This document shows positions 18,302-27,622 of a DNA stretch of 64,000 bases, one piece after another; within the stretch, counting starts at the first letter, position 1; each line of letters opens with the position of its first letter. The notes below the pieces were generated by a model that saw only the letters and a program-made list of their open reading frames with translations, did not search any database and was not told where the DNA came from. Origin of the DNA: an uncultured Centipeda sp. (GTDB lineage Bacteria > Bacillota > Negativicutes > Selenomonadales > Selenomonadaceae); assembly GCA_905372865.1 (NCBI GenBank), contig CAJPQT010000001.1:186001-250000 (forward strand). Direction: 5' to 3'. The position numbers were made by a program, and so were the translations under genes.

Positions 18302-19252
18302 TTATTGTTTTACACGCATCTCCCTGCGGTGCAGAATGCGTGCGCCTTTCGTGTCCAAGCGCAGGTGCAGCGGCCGCGCCTCTACATCGTGTGCACGGAA
18401 CGCCTCCTGCATAGCTGCCGCCACATCCTCCGTACACTTTCGATGCGCGGGCACAAAAGCGATGAGGCAAGGGCCTGCTCCGCTGAGCGCTGCTCCGTAC
18501 GCACCGGCCTTCTTTGCCGCCGCAAATACATCGAACATCCCCGGAATCAGCGAAGCTCGATAGTTCTGGTGAAGCGCATCGGCAAACGCGTTGTCGAGAT
18601 GCTTCTCCGAGCCACGTGCAAGAGCCGCAACCATCATCGCTGCATGGCTGATATTGAACACAGCATCCTTCATCGGGACTTCAGACGGCAGTACCTGCCG
18701 CGCGGATTTCGTCGAGAGATAGAAGTCCGGCACCATAACGACAAGGCGCAGGAAGATGCGGGGCAAAAAGGAAAAGCACTCCACATGACCATCCGTCACC
18801 GTATTCACCGTAAATCCGCCATAGATCGCGGGTGCAACATTGTCGGGATGCCCCTCAATATCCGTTGCAAGCTGCAAAAGATCGTCGCGGTGAAACGGGC
18901 TGCCCACAAGTGCATTTGCCGCCGTAAGGCCTGCGACGATCGCCGTTGCGCTGCTACCAAGCCCGCGCGAGAGCGGAATCCGATTGCTCATACGGATCTT
19001 TGCCCCTTGAAACTCGTCCGCACGATCTGCACGCTGCAGAAGATACTGAATGGATTTCCATACAATATTGCGCTCATCCGAGGGGATGAATGCCGCTCCT
19101 TCACCGCGTGCAGAAATGTGAAGTCCAGGCTCGTGTGTGAGCGTCAGTGTCATCTCGTTATAGAGCGTGCAGGCAATCCCGAGCGCATCAAATCCGGGAC
19201 CGAGGTTCGCACTCGTTGCGGGAACGCGAACGCGTACAGACTGCTCACTCAT
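18302..19252 (-). CDS. thrB: Homoserine kinase
   Basis: ThrB phosphorylates homoserine for threonine synthesis. The 316-residue GHMP kinase begins VRVPATSANLGPGFDALG, and SRGLGSSATAIVAGL is the phosphate-binding loop. The ATG at 19252 overlaps the hom stop by 4 bases. No threonine synthase gene is in the window. Confidence 0.95.
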   Translation of the reverse strand: MSEQSVRVRVPATSANLGPGFDALGIACTLYNEMTLTLTHEPGLHISARGEGAAFIPSDERNIVWKSIQYLLQRADRADEFQGAKIRMSNRIPLSRGLGSSATAIVAGLTAANALVGSPFHRDDLLQLATDIEGHPDNVAPAIYGGFTVNTVTDGHVECFSFLPRIFLRLVVMVPDFYLSTKSARQVLPSEVPMKDAVFNISHAAMMVAALARGSEKHLDNAFADALHQNYRASLIPGMFDVFAAAKKAGAYGAALSGAGPCLIAFVPAHRKCTEDVAAAMQEAFRAHDVEARPLHLRLDTKGARILHRREMRVKQ

Positions 19253-20550
19253 AGCCGATCCTCCTGCCCGTCCGCAACGCGGATCAGACTGCGTACCTCG
19301 TACACGACGGAAAGAGCCTCGAGTGCCTCGACGGCAGCGGAGGCAGCTGCGTGTGTTACGACGTGTGTCACGGCAACGATCTCCGCATTCCCCTCCTCTG
19401 TCCAACGCGCCTGGATTACAGACTTTAGGCTGACCCCAGCACGTCCAAAGGTCGTTGCAATCTCGCCGAGAACGCCCGGCTCATCCGCGACAACGAGGCG
19501 CAGGTAATAGGAAGACTTCGTCTTTTCCACAGGGCAGAGCTTCTTCCGCTCCCCGACCTTATACTTCATCCGCCCCGTCGTACCGGAGACAATATCACGC
19601 GCAATCTCGATGATGTCTGCAACGACCGCCGATGCGGTCGGCAGCGAACCTGCACCGCGCCCGTAGAACATCGCATCGCCAAGGATATTGCCGCGCACAA
19701 AGATTGCATTGAATACGCCGTTCACCGATGCGAGCGGATGCGTCTTCGGCAGGAATACAGGATGAACGCGCACGTCAACCCCCTCCTCCGTATTACGCCC
19801 CACCGCAAGGAGTTTGATCACGTAGCCGAGATTGAGTCCGTATTCGATATCATCCTCGGTGATGTGCGAAATCCCCTCGACAGAGACATCCTCAAGACCG
19901 ATGACGGTGTCAAAGGCGAGTGAAGCGAGAATCGCTGCCTTGCGTGCCGCGTCGAGGCCATCCACGTCTGCCGACGGATTTGCCTCTGCATATCCCTTTT
20001 CCTGTGCGCGGCGCAGAACAGCATCGTAGCTGACGTGTTTTTCCGTCATCTTCGTCAGCATATAGTTCGTTGTTCCGTTGACAACGCCCATGATCTCCGT
20101 GATGCTGTTCGCCGTCAGGCATTCCTTCAGCGGCTTGATGATCGGGATGCCGCCGCCGACACTCGCCTCATAGAGAAAGTCCACGGCGTTCTCATCTGCT
20201 GCGGCATAGATCTCGGAGAGATGCTCGGCAATGACATCCTTGTTTGCTGTAACGACGTGTTTTCCCGCCGCCATCGCACGCATCATATAGTCCTTCGCGG
20301 GGGTAAGTCCCCCCATGACCTCGACGACAACAGAGATCTCGGCATCGTTCAGAATTTCATCGAAGTTATCCGTCAGCGGAATCCCCTCGGCTTCCGGACG
20401 ATGCTTCTTCGCGTCGCGTACAAGAATCTTCTTGATCTCAATGCGTGCACCACAACGCCCCGTGATTGTGTCTGCATTCATTGCAAGTGTGCGCACAACA
20501 CCCGATCCAACCGTCCCCGCACCAAGGAGTGCTATCTTGATTGTATTCAC
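19249..20550 (-). CDS. hom: Homoserine dehydrogenase
   Basis: The 433-residue protein reduces aspartate semialdehyde to homoserine. The N-terminal ALLGAGTVGSGVV Rossmann motif, GVVNGTTNYML catalytic region and a C-terminal ACT domain (SSYYLRLVVADEPGVLGEI) are visible; the ACT domain implies threonine feedback control. The start codon is GTG at 20550, 9 bases after GGGGGAT. It follows the ACT protein gene by 18 bases. Confidence 0.96.
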   Translation of the reverse strand: MNTIKIALLGAGTVGSGVVRTLAMNADTITGRCGARIEIKKILVRDAKKHRPEAEGIPLTDNFDEILNDAEISVVVEVMGGLTPAKDYMMRAMAAGKHVVTANKDVIAEHLSEIYAAADENAVDFLYEASVGGGIPIIKPLKECLTANSITEIMGVVNGTTNYMLTKMTEKHVSYDAVLRRAQEKGYAEANPSADVDGLDAARKAAILASLAFDTVIGLEDVSVEGISHITEDDIEYGLNLGYVIKLLAVGRNTEEGVDVRVHPVFLPKTHPLASVNGVFNAIFVRGNILGDAMFYGRGAGSLPTASAVVADIIEIARDIVSGTTGRMKYKVGERKKLCPVEKTKSSYYLRLVVADEPGVLGEIATTFGRAGVSLKSVIQARWTEEGNAEIVAVTHVVTHAAASAAVEALEALSVVYEVRSLIRVADGQEDRL

Positions 20551-20568
20551 CGAATTTTATCCCCCGTT

Positions 20569-21015
20569 TCAAGCCTGTCCGATCACTTCGAGCTTCTGCA
20601 CCCCATCGACCGCATCCACTCTTTCCAACAGTGTCTGGAAGTCATTATACAGTTTCGCCGTCTCAAGTGAGATATGCACCGTTGCCGCCCCGCGCGCGGG
20701 AATCCCCTGATTGATCGTCATGACGTTGCCGCCCTCCTCGGCAATGACCTTGAGAACCGCCTGCAGGGTGCCGCTCCGATGGCTGATCAAAAGTGCAAGT
20801 GTGACAATCTTATCGCGCGTCGCCTCAAAGAACGAATACACATAATCCTTGTACTTGTAATAGGCACTTCGGCTAAGATTCGCCTTGACAACCGCCTCGT
20901 TGACCGTACGTACTTCGCCGCGATTGATAAGCTCCTTTGCGAGGATGGTCTTCTTGATTGCTTTCGGCAAAATCTCTTCATGGACAAGATAAACTCCCGT
21001 CATATCAATTTTCAT
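20569..21015 (-). CDS. ACT domain protein, UPF0735 (PheB-like)
   Basis: The 148-residue protein has a helical N-terminal part with the family motif NLSRSAYYKYKDYV (about 45-58) and a C-terminal ACT domain (LALLISHRSGTLQAVLKVI). The family is often named PheB but its biochemical role is not settled; it commonly accompanies amino-acid biosynthesis genes, here hom and thrB. ATG 21015 is used because GGAGGA lies 7 bases upstream; an earlier ATG at 21030 has that site inside it. Confidence 0.88.
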   Translation of the reverse strand: MKIDMTGVYLVHEEILPKAIKKTILAKELINRGEVRTVNEAVVKANLSRSAYYKYKDYVYSFFEATRDKIVTLALLISHRSGTLQAVLKVIAEEGGNVMTINQGIPARGAATVHISLETAKLYNDFQTLLERVDAVDGVQKLEVIGQA

Positions 21016-21058
21016 AAATGATTCCTCCAATGGATGGAAAGACTTTTATAACGGTCTG

Positions 21059-21087
21059 AGTATACCATATCTGAGCACAATCAACAA
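21059..21087 (-). promoter_or_regulatory. Candidate promoter for ACT-hom-thrB operon
   Basis: Minus strand TTGTTG (21082-21087), 17-base spacer, extended -10 TGGTATACT with TATACT at 21059-21064. The weak -35 is compensated by the extended -10. Confidence 0.5.
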
Positions 21088-21099
21088 ATAAAACACGGA

Positions 21100-21681
21100 C
21101 TAAATCTTATTCTCTGTCCCATTCATCAGTCGCTTGATGTTCTCGCGATGGCGGACAATGACAAGCAGTGCCGCAATCACAGTGAACACAACGTACTCCA
21201 TCGGATATCCAAAGAGCTCTGCAAGAATAGGTGCAAGAACTCCCGCTGTTACCGATCCAAGTGAAACATAGCGCGTCACATAAACAATCGTAAACCAAAG
21301 AACAAAGAGCATGAAGGTCACATTCCCCATCAACATACTCAATACACCGAGAGAAGTTGCTACCCCCTTCCCCCCGTGAAATCGCAGAAAAAGAGAGAAA
21401 CTGTGTCCGATGATGGAAAATAGTCCGCCAATGACTGCCGCAAGAGGCGTACCGACAAGCGAAAGCCCCAGCAAAACACCCGCCTGCCCCTTGAGACTGT
21501 CCGCGATGAACACGATGATGCCCGGAATCTTTCCGAGCGTCCGCCACGCATTCGTTGCCCCGATGTTGCGGCTTCCATGCTCCCGCAGATCCGTGTGCCA
21601 GAGGAGTTTTCCCAGAATCAGCCCACTCGGAATCGAGCCGATCAGATAGGCAATAACGCCCGTCAGAAGATATTCCATCAT
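21100..21681 (-). CDS. plsY: Glycerol-3-phosphate acyltransferase PlsY
   Basis: This membrane enzyme acylates glycerol-3-phosphate from acyl-phosphate, the first step of phospholipid synthesis. The 193-residue product has about five hydrophobic segments. SIPSGLILGK, GSRNIGATNAWRTLG and HGGKGVATSLG are the conserved PlsY motifs. The ATG at 21681 lies 7 bases after AGGAGG and overlaps the der stop by 1 base (TGATG). The der-plsY order is common in Firmicutes. Confidence 0.96.
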   Translation of the reverse strand: MMEYLLTGVIAYLIGSIPSGLILGKLLWHTDLREHGSRNIGATNAWRTLGKIPGIIVFIADSLKGQAGVLLGLSLVGTPLAAVIGGLFSIIGHSFSLFLRFHGGKGVATSLGVLSMLMGNVTFMLFVLWFTIVYVTRYVSLGSVTAGVLAPILAELFGYPMEYVVFTVIAALLVIVRHRENIKRLMNGTENKI

Positions 21682-23006
21682 CACTCTTCCTCCTTGCGTG
21701 CGCGGACAACTAGGCGAAGAGGCGTCCCTTCAAAGCCAAAGCTCTCGCGCAGACGGTTTTCAATAAAGCGCAAATAGGAGAAATGCATCAGTTCCGGATC
21801 ATTGACGAAGATGATAAATGTCGGCGGCATAATCCCCACCTGCGTAACAAAGAGAATCTTGAGCTGCTTCCCCTTCTTCGTCGGCGGTGGATTGACCGAG
21901 ACGGCATCCCGAATCAGCTCGTTGAGCACGCTCGTCTTGATGCGCATGGACTGCTGCTCGGCAACGTATTTGACCAGCTCCGTCACACGCTCGACGCGCT
22001 GCCCTGTGAGAGCCGACGTATAGAGCACAGGCGCATATTGGAGAAAGCCCAGCTTCTCGCGCAAATCATCCGTGAAGCGCAGCGTCGACTTGTCGTTCTT
22101 CTCGGGGAAGATATCCCATTTGTTCACAACAATGATAACGCCCTTGCCGGATTCATGGACATAGCCCGCGATCTTTGTATCCTGCTCGAGAATCCCCTCA
22201 GCTGCATTGATGACCATGAGGACGACCCCCGCGCGGTCGATGGCGCGCAGAGAGCGCATCACACTGTACCGCTCCACGGGCAGATTGATCTTTCCCTTGC
22301 GGCGCATCCCCGCCGTGTCGATGAGAAGATACTTTGCACCATCACGGGTGAAATGCGTGTCAATCGCATCACGGGTCGTCCCGGGTACATCGCTGACAAT
22401 GACGCGCTCCTCCCCAAGCAGACGATTCACGAGCGAGGATTTGCCGACATTCGGACGTCCGACCACAGCGATCGCGATCTCATCGGCCTCGATATTCTCC
22501 TCTGCCTCTTTGGGAAATGCTGCGACAACAGCATCCAGAAGATCGCCGAGATTCATCGCGTTCGATGCCGAAATCGGAATCGGATCACCAAGACCGAGCG
22601 AATAGAAGTCGTAGATCAACGCCTCACGCTCGAAGCTGTCAATCTTGTTGACCGCAAGAATCACGGGCTTTTGTGTACGCCGCAGAAGTCGGCCGACCTC
22701 CTCATCCGAGGAGGTCAGCCCCGCACGTCCGTCGACGAGGAAGAGAATGACATCCGCCTCCTCCATCGCGAGTTCTGCCTGACTGCGCATGGATCGAAGA
22801 ATGTGGTCGCTCTCGTCAAACTCGATGCCGCCCGTATCAATTATTGTAAACTCATGATTCAGCCACTCCGCATCCATATAGATGCGGTCACGCGTCACGC
22901 CCGGCATATCATCGACAATTGACACGCGCTTCTTGCCAATCTGATTGAACAGGGTCGATTTACCGACGTTGGGACGTCCAACCACTGCCACAATGGGTTT
23001 GCTCAT
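21681..23006 (-). CDS. der: Ribosome-associated GTPase Der (EngA)
   Basis: Der has two tandem GTPase domains and a KH-like C-terminus and acts in 50S subunit assembly. Both P-loops, GRPNVGKST (near residue 10) and GRPNVGKSS (near 185), are visible, with DTGG/DTAGMRRKGKI switch regions, and NKID and NKWD G4 motifs. At 441 residues it is full length. I place the ATG at 23006, 9 bases after GAGGAG. Confidence 0.97.
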   Translation of the reverse strand: MSKPIVAVVGRPNVGKSTLFNQIGKKRVSIVDDMPGVTRDRIYMDAEWLNHEFTIIDTGGIEFDESDHILRSMRSQAELAMEEADVILFLVDGRAGLTSSDEEVGRLLRRTQKPVILAVNKIDSFEREALIYDFYSLGLGDPIPISASNAMNLGDLLDAVVAAFPKEAEENIEADEIAIAVVGRPNVGKSSLVNRLLGEERVIVSDVPGTTRDAIDTHFTRDGAKYLLIDTAGMRRKGKINLPVERYSVMRSLRAIDRAGVVLMVINAAEGILEQDTKIAGYVHESGKGVIIVVNKWDIFPEKNDKSTLRFTDDLREKLGFLQYAPVLYTSALTGQRVERVTELVKYVAEQQSMRIKTSVLNELIRDAVSVNPPPTKKGKQLKILFVTQVGIMPPTFIIFVNDPELMHFSYLRFIENRLRESFGFEGTPLRLVVRARKEEE

Positions 23007-23032
23007 CACTTTTCACTCCTCTCATGAACCAT

Positions 23033-24427
23033 TCAACGTGCAGCAACAGGTTTTGTATATCCTGCATTGCTCTGCCATGTATAGCCTCCGCTCACGCGTT
23101 CACGATGATAGTGCGCCCAGTCCGTGAGTGCCTCCCGATAGTCACGCCCCGTCGCCACAGGCTCAATGCGAACGGAGGGAAAAGACGACCGCATGGCATC
23201 CAGAGTCATATCGTCGAGGAACACATCCTCGCCCTCACGCAGGGAGGAGGCCGGAATCAGTACGCCGTCCACGGAATGTGAGAACGCACGAAGTGCCGCC
23301 GATATATCATGTCCTGTGAGAAGTCCCGATACATTGACCGTTTCTCCAAAATGCTCATTGATAACGGGTAAAACATGTATTCTCTGCACATCAGGGTCGA
23401 GCTCACGCGCCAGCCTCTCCACCACAGGTGCGACGGCCGTGCCGCTGATAACCGCAAGTCTGGAGTTAGTATCCAGCGTATTCGCATAGTCAGCCGCAGC
23501 CGTCCATTCCTCGATAAAATTACGCGTCAGCCCAATCCCGTTGTCCAGCTGTGGAAAGCCATCGTACATCTCGGCGGGCGGCACATCACGCCCCGCGAGG
23601 AAGTAGAACTCATCCCCCAGATAGATGAAGGTGCGCCCCTCCTCTGCGCGTATCCGCTGCTGCCATGCCTCTACCTGATCGATCACGCGTGCAGCACCAA
23701 TGCGGTCAAACTGGATGAGCGGAAACGGATCCGTGCGATGCTTCGTTAATCCCACAGGAACAATTGCAAGGGAAAGCGCATGGGGGCGACGTTCTGTGAT
23801 ATCGCGGATTGTGCGCTCAAGCTCCTCCCCATCGTTCAGACCGTAGCAGAGCACCACCTGCGTATGGTAGTCCGCTCCTGCTTCTTCAAGCTTCGTCAGC
23901 TGTCCGAGGATATCCGCCGCCCCCTTGTAGCGTAGGATCTCGGCACGCAGCACAGGATTTGTGCACTGAACAGAAACGTAGAGCGGTGAGAGATGAAAAT
24001 GCTCGATACGCTCAAAATCTGCGGCCCCCATATTTGTCAGAGTAACAAAATTTCCATAAAGGAAGGAAAGGCGATAATCATCATCCTTGATGGAGAGGCT
24101 ATGTCGCATATCCGGCGCAACCATATCGACAAAGCAGAAATAACAGTGATTTGCGCAGGAACGGATGCCGTCGAAGACGGCTCGCTCAAATTCCACACCA
24201 AAATCCTCATCATAGTCTTTGTCGAATTCGATGAGTTCCTGCTCTCCATCAGCGTGCTCGACAAGAAGCTCAATCTCCTCGTCAGCCATTGCAAAGCTGA
24301 AGTCAATGATATCGCGCAGAGGCATGTCATTGACTGCCAGGATCTTATCGCCCGGCACAAGCTCCAATTCCTCCGCAATGCTTCCCTCTAAAACACGCAG
24401 AATAACACCAGGATACGTTCTTTTCAT
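23033..24427 (-). CDS. DUF512 family protein with PDZ and radical-SAM-like domains
   Basis: The 464-residue protein begins with a PDZ-like domain (SIAEELELVPGDKILAVND) and continues with an Fe-S motif, CANHCYFCF, typical of DUF512/radical-SAM-like proteins. The DGIRSCANHCYFCFVDM segment and FVTLTNM are conserved in this family. The biological role is unknown. In Firmicutes the gene is usually next to der, as here (26 bases upstream). GGAGGGAAT precedes the ATG. Confidence 0.9.
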   Translation of the reverse strand: MKRTYPGVILRVLEGSIAEELELVPGDKILAVNDMPLRDIIDFSFAMADEEIELLVEHADGEQELIEFDKDYDEDFGVEFERAVFDGIRSCANHCYFCFVDMVAPDMRHSLSIKDDDYRLSFLYGNFVTLTNMGAADFERIEHFHLSPLYVSVQCTNPVLRAEILRYKGAADILGQLTKLEEAGADYHTQVVLCYGLNDGEELERTIRDITERRPHALSLAIVPVGLTKHRTDPFPLIQFDRIGAARVIDQVEAWQQRIRAEEGRTFIYLGDEFYFLAGRDVPPAEMYDGFPQLDNGIGLTRNFIEEWTAAADYANTLDTNSRLAVISGTAVAPVVERLARELDPDVQRIHVLPVINEHFGETVNVSGLLTGHDISAALRAFSHSVDGVLIPASSLREGEDVFLDDMTLDAMRSSFPSVRIEPVATGRDYREALTDWAHYHRERVSGGYTWQSNAGYTKPVAAR

Positions 24428-24444
24428 ATTCCCTCCTTTCCATG

Positions 24445-24471
24445 AAAAAGGAGTGACATTTCATCACTCCT
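24445..24471 (-). terminator. Rho-independent terminator after rpsA
   Basis: AGGAGTGA and TCACTCCT form an 8-bp stem around a 7-base loop, followed on the minus strand by a U-run. It lies between rpsA and the DUF512 gene. Confidence 0.85.
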
Positions 24472-24503
24472 CTGTTATCGTATGGGATTATTTGTATCTG
24501 AAC

Positions 24504-25673
24504 TTACTTCAGCCAGTCGAGATGCGCCTCAACCTGACCTTCCGTATTCTCGCTGGACTCAGCCTGTTCCGACTGATGCTCGTCCACATACTTCTTGATG
24601 TCTGCTTGATCCGCATCGCGCTTCGCCTTGGTGATTGAAAGCGAAATACGCTTGCGCTTCGTGTCAATACGGAGCACCTTAACCGTCACAACATCGCCCG
24701 TATGAACGGCCTCATCCGCACGCTCAATACGCTTCTCGGCGAGCTCGCCCATCGGGATAAGACCGTCAAAGCCCGGCTCGATCTCCATGAACGCACCAAA
24801 GTCCGTCAACTTGATGATCTTGCCCTCGATGAAGTCACCCTCAGCATACTGCTCCGCCTTCTCCACCCACGGATCCGGAAGAGTGTCCTTGACCGATAAA
24901 GAGATGCGCTTTGCATCGCGGTCAACACTCTTGACAAAGACATCGAGCTCCTGCCCGACCTCGAGCACCTCAGACGGATGCTTCACGCGATGCCATGCAA
25001 GATCGGAGATGTGGGCAAGGCCATCCACGCCGCCGATATCAATGAACGCACCGTAGTCGACAAGACGCTTGACCGTACCGCGTACAGTCATCTCGGGCTC
25101 TATCGCCGAGAACACAGCCTCCTCCTTCTCCGCGCGATCGCGCTCGAGGAGCTTGCGGCGCGAAAGGACGAGACGGCGCTTTTGGACATCGATCTCAATG
25201 ATCTCAGCCTCAACCGTCTGGTCGACATAGACTGCGAGATCCTTGACGAAGTGCAGTTCCATCTGGGATGCCGGGATAAATCCACGCAGACCCATGACAT
25301 AAGCAACGAGACCGCCCTTGACCTCTTTGGCAATTTTGGCCTCGACCGTCTCACCCTTCGCCTGAATCTCCTCGATGTCCTTCCATGCAGCCATCTTGTC
25401 TGCCTCAACCTTGGACAGACTGCCGCCATTATCGCCGCCGAGCGACTTGATATAGACATCAATCTCATCGCCGACCTTCACAACATCATGTGCATCGTCC
25501 GGCGCGGGAACGGCAAGGTCCCTCTTAGAGACAGGAATTTCCTGCTTATAGCCGATATCGACATACGCCTCATCGCGGGATACTTGAACAACGACCCCTT
25601 TGACGACCGTACGCTCTTGGATATCGGGCATATCTTCCTGTTCCAAAAGTTCCTTCATGCTCTGTTCTGACAC
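24504..25673 (-). CDS. rpsA: Ribosomal protein S1 (four S1-domain type)
   Basis: The 389-residue product contains four S1 RNA-binding repeats; recognisable repeat cores include GTVKRLVDYGAFIDIGGVDG, GKIIKLTDFGAFMEIEPGFD and RIDTKRKRISLSI. It helps load mRNA on the 30S subunit, and the short Firmicute-type form has four domains instead of six. The start appears to be GTG at 25673, 10 bases after AAGGAGG. It overlaps the ispH stop by 19 bases. In some Clostridia and Negativicutes ispH and rpsA are fused; here they are separate but coupled. Confidence 0.93.
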   Translation of the reverse strand: MSEQSMKELLEQEDMPDIQERTVVKGVVVQVSRDEAYVDIGYKQEIPVSKRDLAVPAPDDAHDVVKVGDEIDVYIKSLGGDNGGSLSKVEADKMAAWKDIEEIQAKGETVEAKIAKEVKGGLVAYVMGLRGFIPASQMELHFVKDLAVYVDQTVEAEIIEIDVQKRRLVLSRRKLLERDRAEKEEAVFSAIEPEMTVRGTVKRLVDYGAFIDIGGVDGLAHISDLAWHRVKHPSEVLEVGQELDVFVKSVDRDAKRISLSVKDTLPDPWVEKAEQYAEGDFIEGKIIKLTDFGAFMEIEPGFDGLIPMGELAEKRIERADEAVHTGDVVTVKVLRIDTKRKRISLSITKAKRDADQADIKKYVDEHQSEQAESSENTEGQVEAHLDWLK

Positions 25674-26485
25674 TGTTTATAAACCTCCTTGATAATCCAG
25701 TCCGGCGTTGAAGCGCCGGCTGTAATACCAATTTTATTAACATGATCCAACCACTCATCCTGCAGCTCCGCCACAGTTTCGATATGGTATGTTTTGCACT
25801 TTGTGGAGCACAGCTGAGCAAGCCGTGATGTGTTCGCACTGTTCTTGCCGCCGACCACAATCATCGCGTCGACACGTTCGGCAAGTTCCAATGCCGCCGC
25901 TTGCCGCAGATCTGTCGCTGTGCATATCGTACGCAGGATCTTGATCTCACGCGACTTTTCCAAAAGACACGACACGATGCTCCGAAACTTCTCGCCCGAG
26001 AACGTTGTCTGGGAGACAATGCCGAGCTTCCCGATATGGGGCAGTGCGACTGCTTCCTCCTCGGTCTCGATAATACGAGCATCCGGTGTCGTCCATTCGT
26101 AGATACTCTTGACCTCCGGATGGTTCTTCTCTCCGACTATAACAACCGTATACCCTTCCTCAGCCAGCAATTTTGCCGAGAGCTGCGCCTTCTTTACATG
26201 CGGACAAGTGGCATCCACGACTTCTAAACCGCGTGACTCTGCCTCCTCATACACGTTTGGTCCCACCCCATGGGAACGGATAATGACAAGTCCATCCTCC
26301 ATCTCATCGAGTGAGCCGACAGTCCCAACGCCCTCCTTTTTCAGACGCTCCACCATCTGCGGATTATGAATGATCGGACCAAGTGTACTGGACGTTCCAT
26401 CTGAGGAGGCGTTTTGTCTGGCAATTTCAATGGCACGTTTTACACCATAACAAAAGCCCAGATGCTCCGCTAAAATAACCTCCAT
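25655..26485 (-). CDS. ispH: 4-hydroxy-3-methylbut-2-enyl diphosphate reductase
   Basis: IspH makes IPP and DMAPP in the last step of the methylerythritol phosphate pathway with a [4Fe-4S] cluster. The 276-residue product shows HLGFCYGVKRAIE (Cys12), the central ATCPHVKKAQ cysteine and the ICTATDLRQ cysteine, plus GGKNSANTSRL near the C-terminus. ATG 26485 is chosen because GGTGA sits 5 bases upstream. The end overlaps rpsA. Confidence 0.95.
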   Translation of the reverse strand: MEVILAEHLGFCYGVKRAIEIARQNASSDGTSSTLGPIIHNPQMVERLKKEGVGTVGSLDEMEDGLVIIRSHGVGPNVYEEAESRGLEVVDATCPHVKKAQLSAKLLAEEGYTVVIVGEKNHPEVKSIYEWTTPDARIIETEEEAVALPHIGKLGIVSQTTFSGEKFRSIVSCLLEKSREIKILRTICTATDLRQAAALELAERVDAMIVVGGKNSANTSRLAQLCSTKCKTYHIETVAELQDEWLDHVNKIGITAGASTPDWIIKEVYKQCQNRA

Positions 26486-26559
26486 ATACCTCACCGCAAC
26501 GCGTAATGATTCTCAATGAATCAGCACATACATAATCCCATCCACACAATCTGTGTAAC

Positions 26560-26588
26560 AGTATAACACGCGAATCTCTCTCACGCAA
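26560..26588 (-). promoter_or_regulatory. Candidate promoter for ispH-rpsA
   Basis: Minus strand TTGCGT (26583-26588), 17-base spacer, TATACT (26560-26565). A short perfect palindrome ACACA-3-TGTGT (about 26544-26556) lies around the expected transcript start. Confidence 0.55.
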
Positions 26589-26603
26589 ATAAAATTTATT
26601 TTT

Positions 26604-26981
26604 TTATCCTATCTGATACCCGCTGACAAGATTCCGTGCCGCAAGAAGGGAGAACAGTCCGAGCAGGATACTCAGGACAATGTAGAAGATGCCGGCAGTG
26701 AATCTGCCATTCTCCAGCAGTGTCAGAGCTTCAAGAGAGAACGTAGAAAACGTTGTAAAGCCGCCGCAGATTCCCGTCTGAAGAAAGAGTACGAGACGCG
26801 GGTCAAGACTTCCGTGTCTTCCAATAAAACCGACGATCAGGCCGATCGCAAAACAGCCGACGATATTGACTGCAAATGTGGCAAGCGGAAAGCCACTGCC
26901 AAGTTTCGGGATCACCTGCCCGAGCAGATAGCGGCAGACGGCTCCGAGTGCACCGCCGAGCCCGACGACAAGCAGATTCAT
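26604..26981 (-). CDS. crcB: Fluoride efflux channel (CrcB/Fluc)
   Basis: The 125-residue membrane protein has four hydrophobic segments. GGALGAVCRYLLG near the start and GICGGFTTFSTFSLE in the third segment are the Fluc pore signatures. The known family is a dual-topology fluoride channel that works as a homodimer or with a second copy. Its ATG overlaps the cobC stop by 4 bases, so it is translated as the last gene of the cobalamin operon, an odd partner. No fluoride riboswitch could fit before it. Confidence 0.93.
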   Translation of the reverse strand: MNLLVVGLGGALGAVCRYLLGQVIPKLGSGFPLATFAVNIVGCFAIGLIVGFIGRHGSLDPRLVLFLQTGICGGFTTFSTFSLEALTLLENGRFTAGIFYIVLSILLGLFSLLAARNLVSGYQIG

Positions 26982-27601
26982 CGCACATCCTCTGCGTGCA
27001 AGTGTGCGGTGTCATTCATAAGCGTAACCACAGCAAAGCCATCATCCTCGAAGCGAATTCTATTGACCGCTGTGTTGAGCTGAGATATATGCCAGATGGA
27101 GCGAATCGGCATCGCCAGAATATCGGCAAGCAGGATGCGAATGGATGCCCCATGTGAGACGATAATGACGCGCTTCCCTCGCTGCTCGACAACAATCTCA
27201 CGCACACGGCCGGCCACACGCTTTTGAAAATCCGGAAAGGGCTCACTGCCCGGAATATCGACGCGTTCCGGATCGTTATAAAAATGCTTCATGGCATCTG
27301 GACACGCCGCATTGACATCTTGGAAATTTCGTCCTTCCCATGCACCGAAATTCAGCTCTCGCAGCAGAGGGTCCGGAACGACCTCTAAGCCGAATCGCGC
27401 GGCCAAAGGTGCTGCTGTCTCCATAGCGCGCGTGAGATCACTCGCATAGATGGCATCCGCATGCTCGACCGCAAGGTTCCGTCCAAGGGCCTCTGCCTGT
27501 GTGCGTCCCTCAGGTGACAAAGGAACATCGGAGTGTCCTTGAAAACGTCCCAGCTTATTCCACTCCGTTTCCCCATGCCGAATGATGATGATCTCTGTCA
27601 T
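26978..27601 (-). CDS. cobC: Histidine phosphatase, probable alpha-ribazole phosphatase
   Basis: The 207-residue protein is a histidine phosphatase: IIIIRHGETEWN places catalytic His at residue 9, with HGASIR supplying the second His near 150. In this cobalamin operon the likely role is dephosphorylation of alpha-ribazole-5'-phosphate or adenosylcobalamin-5'-phosphate. A general phosphoglycerate-mutase-like phosphatase is the alternative. AGGAAAGGGG precedes the ATG; crcB overlaps its end. Confidence 0.82.
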   Translation of the reverse strand: MTEIIIIRHGETEWNKLGRFQGHSDVPLSPEGRTQAEALGRNLAVEHADAIYASDLTRAMETAAPLAARFGLEVVPDPLLRELNFGAWEGRNFQDVNAACPDAMKHFYNDPERVDIPGSEPFPDFQKRVAGRVREIVVEQRGKRVIIVSHGASIRILLADILAMPIRSIWHISQLNTAVNRIRFEDDGFAVVTLMNDTAHLHAEDVR

Positions 27602-27622
27602 ACGCCCCTTTCCTTTCTGCCG

